Source: Rebecca billardiae RCC1528 (Eukaryota; Haptophyta). Taken from it: a stretch of DNA of 64,000 bases. The position numbers and the translations under genes are program-made. The stretch's first letter is position 1, and the number at the start of each line of letters is the position of its first letter. Positions 59,849 to 64,000 of this stretch are shown here, piece by piece. The notes below the pieces were generated by a model, which was not told the origin of the DNA, did not search any database, and worked only from the letters and a program-made list of their open reading frames with translations. The DNA lies in contig OZ251252.1 of assembly GCA_965240325.2 (NCBI GenBank), forward strand, positions 558,001 through 622,000. The letters run 5' to 3'.

Positions 59849-59960
59849 CTTGGTCAGCAGCTGGTGCGGATGATGTCGTCGCCTACTTGGTCAGTGGCAG
59901 GTCATGGTGGACGATGGTGTAGCCTGTTCTTGGTCAGCAGCTGGTGGATGATGTTGTGGC
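59849..59960 (+). repeat. imperfect tandem repeat of CTTGGTCAGCAGCTGGTG unit
   Basis: Three spaced copies (near 59857, 59887 and 59931) of TTGGTCAG followed by a variable GCAGCTGGTG(G)ATGATGT segment. The units differ in length and sequence, so the array is old. Confidence 0.55.
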
Positions 59961-60399
59961 CGAAGTTAGTAGACTGAGTTTCGCTCTTGAAGCCTGTTTT
60001 TGGGCCAGATCTTGGTGTGGATGTAGCGCGGCGAGGAGGCGCCGGGCGCGCGCCCGAGCTGCGTGCTGGCACTCGCCATGACCAATATGCATCGTCCGTC
60101 GCGAACGACCCGGCTCGCCTCGACCTCTCCGACCCGCCGGGCAGCCACGACCGAGCACGGCACGACAATGGCCAAACCGGGAGGCTTCTCAGACCGCGTG
60201 GGATGGGCATAGGCGCGAGAGAGGGCGCCCAGCGCGCTCTTGAGATGCACAGGAGTACGCACTGATGCGTATGGAACCATCCCATCACGATCGCCCCGAC
60301 CTGGCGCGCCCTATCTGGCCCGTCAGGCTGCCCGCGCCGCCGCCGCCGCGCCTCGCCGCCGCCACGGGCGCCGCCGCATCGCGGGCACGTGGGTAAGTC

Positions 60400-60698
60400 T
60401 GTATTCAACAAATACAGAATTTCCGGTGCGGCCCTCTGTTGGGCGGCAAGGTCGATCTGGTCGACACCTGCCGCGCGGCATGGGCCACGGCGCGGCGAGG
60501 TGGCGGCTGGCGCACCGCGGCGCGGGCGGGATGGCTCGAGGACACCACCGCCCCGCCTCCCACGCCGCGCCGTGCGCGTGCGCCGTGCTCTCGTCGCGTA
60601 CCGAATTTCCTGCGGCGAGCGACGTCACACAGCGCGACCATGCCATCGCGCGACCAAGTGCCGTCCAGCGCGGCGATTTGTCGTATTTGTTGAATACA
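60400..60698. mobile_element. possible ~299-bp MITE bounded by TGTATTCAACAAATAC inverted repeats
   Basis: TGTATTCAACAAATAC (60400-60415) is repeated in inverse at 60683-60698, enclosing GC-rich DNA that also has two facing GAATTTCC motifs. No clear target duplication was found, so the mobile-element call is tentative. Confidence 0.45.
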
Positions 60699-61816
60699 TG
60701 CGGGTACGAATCGGACGCACGACGCCCTCGACGCACACGTCGAGAGCCACGCGCGCGGCGTGGACTGGCACACGACGCGGAGATGGCGGGCGCGGTGCCG
60801 CGGGCGCGCGACTGGTCTAGAACAGCACAATGAAGCGCGGGACGGCGCTGCGCGCGTGGGCTCGCTGCCGTCTCCTCGCAGTCGAATATTTCTGTGCACC
60901 CTCCTACCAGGTCAGTCGACCGACTTGCACGCGGCATGCGAGCACTGCGTGCGGGGAGGAGTGTGACATGGCAGGCTGTGGCGAGGTGGATGGCCGTGCA
61001 GGAGTATGCTAGGAAGGGCCGCTCCCGCGCTCGCGCGGTGCCTCGCGCACGCCTCGTCGAGGACGAGCGTGTTTGAATGGCTCCGGGGAGGCCTGAGACT
61101 TCGCTTGTTCACAGCAGCGCGCGACAGGTGCACACAACGAAGGTGACGACCAGGCACTCCGGCGAGGGCGGCTGTGCTGGCAGCAGACTGCATTCGGAGT
61201 AAGATGCGCCATCTTACGCGCCGCTTCGCCTCGCTGCATCGCCGCACTGAGCAGCAGGGCTCCACGCTCACGAATGGCTCACCACGAGCTACGTGACCGG
61301 CCAGCCGCGTGCAACCCGGCGAGGCAGAGAGGGGCGGAGGGATGGGGAGGCTGGGTGGGATGTTGCAGTCCCATGCCCGGGGCACTCGTCAGGCGCCTGC
61401 GCGGCCACCGTAGCGTCTTCTGTGCGCTCGTGCGACCCGCGCGAGAATTTCCCCGAAAATCGGCTCGTGTCGGACGGGTTACGGTAACGATAATCCCGTT
61501 TTTGTTCACTGTGATACTGTGAGTACTGATGCATGCGCGCGCCGCGGCGCCGCCCATATTAATCACGGCGGGCGCTCGCAATCTGAATAATATGCTGAGC
61601 AGCGGCGCGCAAGCTACTACGGCGCCGCTAGTCGTGCCGAGTGCCGGTCGGCCGGCGCCCGCGGCACACATCAAGCAGCGCACTGCGCAGTATATATATA
61701 TATATATGTCTAGCCGTCCTCGAAGCGCCTGCGCCATCCAGATGCAGCGAGGAGGCGAGGCAAGGCGCCGGGCAGGGCGGAGCCACGCAGCGAGATACCA
61801 AGACTCTATACATTAT

Positions 61817-62480
61817 GTCGAAGGGAATGAAGAGCCCGAAACGACTGAGCTAAATCGGTTGGCGCGAACCGATTTCGCTCAGTCGTTTCGGGCTCTTCAT
61901 TCCCTCGGACATAACCGTAAGTCTCCTGTGGGACACCCCGCGAGGGGCTGTAGTCCCGTCCAGTGTTCTGACGGATTTGTTGTCGAGGTTTTTCTCTCCC
62001 CGCCTGGTCTTTCCCAGGTGTTCCACCCTGCGTGCTCGTCTGCTCTGTGGCTTCGTAGAGACTCCGTCTTTTGTGGGCGGTGAGCCCTTCTTTGCTGCTG
62101 TGGCTTTGTGAGGCTCTTTTTGTGTCTTTGTTGTTCACCCGGGCGACTGTACCCGGAGGTTGCGCGTCGCGGACCGTGCTCGTTTTTTTTTTTTTGTCGT
62201 CGTCTTTCTTTGTCGGTCATCTTCTTCGTGCTCCCCTCTTTCGTTCGTCTTTTTGCCGACTCCTCGCTTTTCATTCCCCCCCGGAGCCGCGAGGCTCTCG
62301 CGAGGTCGAAAGCGCTTCGCGTGAAAGGCCAAGAGTTGCCCGCGTCGGTCGGTCGCTGGATTCGAACAGGTGACTTTACGGTTGTGTCGAAGGGAATGAA
62401 GAGCCCGAAACGACTGAGCTAAATCGGTTGGCGCGAACCAATTTAGCTCAGTCGTTTCGGGCTCTTCAACTCCTCGGACA
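61817..62480. mobile_element. foldback-type unit with two ~95-bp hairpins
   Basis: Hairpins at 61817-61911 and 62385-62480 each fold back on themselves: TGTCGAAGGGAATGAAGAGC through AATCGGTT pairs with AACCGATT through the TCGGACA end. The two hairpins are near-identical to each other. Between them the inner flanks are also inverted (AACCGTAAGTC at 61914-61924 against GACTTTACGGTT at 62372-62383), so the unit as a whole is a long inverted repeat about 664 bp in size. The interior is pyrimidine-rich on the plus strand with T13 at 62185-62197. The right hairpin stops 3 bases before the readable start of the copia RT frame. Confidence 0.75.
62355..62450 (-). promoter_or_regulatory. tRNA-like A-box/B-box pair inside the foldback unit
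   Basis: On the minus strand TAGCTCAGTCG in the right hairpin resembles an A-box. GTTCGAATCC (62356-62365) is a perfect B-box match about 54 bases further on, and an A-rich run (A13, 62197-62185) follows downstream. The arrangement resembles a tRNA-derived RNA polymerase III promoter and SINE-like body. A full cloverleaf does not form. Confidence 0.4.
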
Positions 62481-62485
62481 TAACC

Positions 62486-63874
62486 GGGAATTACGATGAA
62501 GTCTTCTCTCCTACCATCAGGTACGAGGAAGTCAGGCTACTGCTCGCGATCGCCACCTATTACAGGAGCCCTCAGCGTCCTTGGTTGGCACACGGAGCAG
62601 ATGCAGCCACAGCATTCCTCAGTGCTGACGCTGAGAGTACAAACATGTACATCAGCTTGCCGCCGCTGTATCATCACAATCTGTCACCAGGTGAAAATGA
62701 GATTGCAGCTGGCAGAGCAATTAAGAATTTGAACGGCTTCAAACAAGGGAGTCGTATGTGGTACTTGCACAACCACAAAATTCTGCTCAAGATTCGTTTC
62801 GAGCGCCTGGCACAATCTTGGTGCATTTACATCAGGCGTGAGAAAGACGTAACCGATATCATCGGTGTTTACGTCGACGATATTATCGTCATGAGCAACT
62901 CGGCAGACAAGAATCGCCCCAAGGGGATCATCGCCGAGCTAGGCAAATTTTACGAAGTCAAGGACCTCGGTCCGCTGGACAGCTTTGTCGGATTGAGTAT
63001 CCGACAGGAGCGCGATTGTACGCTCATTCACATGAGCAAGTACATCAGCGAGTTGCTTGAGAAGCACTCCGTGTCCAATTTGAGCGGATCCGAGACTCCG
63101 ATGCGAGTGAGCAACAGCCAGCCTGAGCCTGAGGGCGAGGCGCTGAGCGACCGAGATGCATCGAAATTTCGTGCTCTCGTCGGCGCGCTGCTGTTTGTCA
63201 TGAACGCGTGTCGTCCTGACATCAGCTACGCGGTGAACATGCTCGCACGGAAGATGGCAAAGCCTGACTCCACCGATATGGTGGCAGCCAAACGCGTGTT
63301 GCGGTATCTCGCTGGTACTCGCACCGTGGGACTGAAATATATCAGCAAGGCAGCGGCTTTACAGCGCGATCCTGCGCAGCCGAGATACATTCACAACGAA
63401 ATGTTTGTGGACTCGGATTGGGCCAATGATGCCGAACGGCGACGCTCCACCGGAGGATACGTTTATTTCTTCGCCGGTGCTCCAGTCACCTGGCGCTCGT
63501 TCAAGCAGTCTATCGCTGCTTTATCCTCGTGTGAAGCTGAGTACATCACTCTTTCTGAGGGAGCCAAGGAGGCAGTATATCTCAGAGATGTACTTACCGA
63601 TCTACTTGGTCAGACATGCCCAAATCACGTGGTCATCCACGAAGATAATAAGGGGGCGAAAGATCTGTCCAAGAATGCCGTTCACCATCGCCGCTCCAAG
63701 CACATAGACGTGCGCCATCATTTTATCCGCGATTGCGTGGAATTGGGCGCAGTCGTCGTGGAGAAAGTCCACACTGCTGAGAATATTGCTGATATATTCA
63801 CCAAGGCGTTACCAAAGGCGGACTTCTTGAAGTTCCTACATCGGATGCTTCATGCTTTTGTCCTGGACAAATAA
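62486..63874 (+). pseudogene. Ty1/copia retrotransposon pol, RT and RNase H, 5' truncated
   Basis: The frame is readable from GNYDEVFSPTIRYEEVRLLL (62486), the usual beginning of the copia RT, to the TAA at 63872-63874. RT motifs include NGFKQGSRMWY (the LKQxPRxW position) and the catalytic YVDDIIV. The connection LSGSETPMRVSN and GALLFVMNACRPDISYAVN follow. RNase H has FVDSDWAND with STGGYVYFFAG, SCEAEYITLSEGAKEAVYLR, then HRRSKHIDVRHHFIRD and ADIFTKALPKADF. Gag, protease and integrase are absent. The foldback unit occupies the position where they should be, so this copy cannot be autonomous. Its lower GC content than the host genes is typical of an element with its own codon use. Confidence 0.9.
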
Positions 63875-63891
63875 GTCACAGGGTAAGCTTC

Positions 63892-63905
63892 CGATTGTGG
63901 GGGGG
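63892..63905 (+). other. polypurine tract of the copia element
   Basis: CGATTGTGGGGGGG directly before a TGTCCGAGG that starts the LTR, 17 bp after the pol stop codon, as expected for plus-strand priming. Confidence 0.7.
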
Positions 63906-64000
63906 TGTCCGAGGTTATCCGAGTTGTTCGGGGTTTTCCACGCTGAGAGCCACTGGGAAAAGAGACCCACACTGGGATTTCCGGATAAACAAACCCTCCT
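63906..64000 (+). repeat. start of the copia 3' LTR, cut by the window edge
   Basis: Begins TGTCCGAGGTTATCCGAG right after the polypurine tract. The other end lies outside the window, so length and target duplication cannot be judged. No matching 5' LTR is present in this window. Confidence 0.6.

Larger units (their letters stand above)
58791..61816. other. long gene-poor region with scattered repeats
   Basis: No supported protein gene in about 3 kb. It contains a TA tract at 59151-59168, the second 55-bp repeat copy (59615-59669), imperfect direct repeats of a CTTGGTCAGCAGCTGGTG-type unit (59849-59960), a 16-bp inverted-repeat pair (60400/60698) and another TA tract at 61691-61707. Confidence 0.5.

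Noticed and set aside
58791-61816. Several 150-200-codon frames as genes
   Set aside because: All are Arg/Ala/Pro-rich shadows without motifs, overlapping each other on both strands.
61897-62274. 125-codon Lys/Arg-rich minus-strand frame in the foldback unit as a protein gene
   Set aside because: Its composition follows from the pyrimidine-rich plus strand, it contains the homopolymer run and shows no domain.

Overview
The window looks like nuclear DNA of a GC-rich eukaryotic alga with a secondary (red-lineage) plastid. A haptophyte fits best, but the species cannot be fixed from sequence alone. The evidence is: very high GC with CG-alternating tracts; genes split by short introns that start GTGCGCGCGC and end in AG; one intron that needs a GC-AG donor; a plastid cytochrome-assembly-like protein with a signal-plus-transit presequence; a giant PPSPPP-linked, pherophorin-like cell-surface protein; membrane proteins with the TIR-like 'VWLD...SRVWCLYE' domain that is abundant in haptophytes; LTR retrotransposons; and a candidate selenoprotein.

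Layout. 1-11213: the 3' part of a huge modular type-I membrane glycoprotein gene. 13198-15234 (minus): a seven-exon RRM plus WW RNA-binding protein resembling plant FCA. 15683-20822: a repeat-rich block with a low-GC orphan ORF, an 854-bp near-perfect inverted repeat (16154-17007 / 19969-20822), a tandem ~810-bp duplication and a Pro/Ser-coding low-complexity tract. 20842-22388: a two-pore potassium channel with two introns. 22814-23124: an old solo LTR. 23767-24543 (minus): a DsbA/FrnE-like oxidoreductase with TGA at the catalytic cysteine. 25650-27860 and 32065-35241: two multi-pass membrane proteins with C-terminal TIR-like domains. Between them, at 28006-29499, lies an almost pristine non-autonomous LTR retrotransposon with a 5-bp target duplication.

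36078-58790 is the gene-dense part. In order it holds: an OGFOD3-like 2-oxoglutarate dioxygenase; an F-box/LRR protein; an APH/homoserine-kinase-type phosphotransferase; an F-box/SET methyltransferase-like protein; an exostosin-type glycosyltransferase; a VTT/DedA-family membrane protein; a Tc1/mariner-like MITE; an ABCF ATPase; a zinc-finger/F-box/RCC1 protein; a PAN-like secretory protein; a glycosyltransferase-like secretory protein; a carnitine acyltransferase ending in SRL (PTS1); and a CCB2/CCB4-like plastid protein. Four of the adjacent pairs are divergent, with only 40-162 bp between start codons, so bidirectional promoters are likely.

58791-64000 is gene-poor and ends in mobile DNA. 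A foldback-type unit with two ~95-bp hairpins (61817-62480) abuts and truncates a Ty1/copia pol gene (RT plus RNase H). That gene is followed by a polypurine tract and the start of its 3' LTR at the window edge. No rRNA gene, CRISPR array or confident tRNA gene was seen; one tRNA-like relic is noted. UTRs and promoters are unmapped, and all gene models are read by eye.
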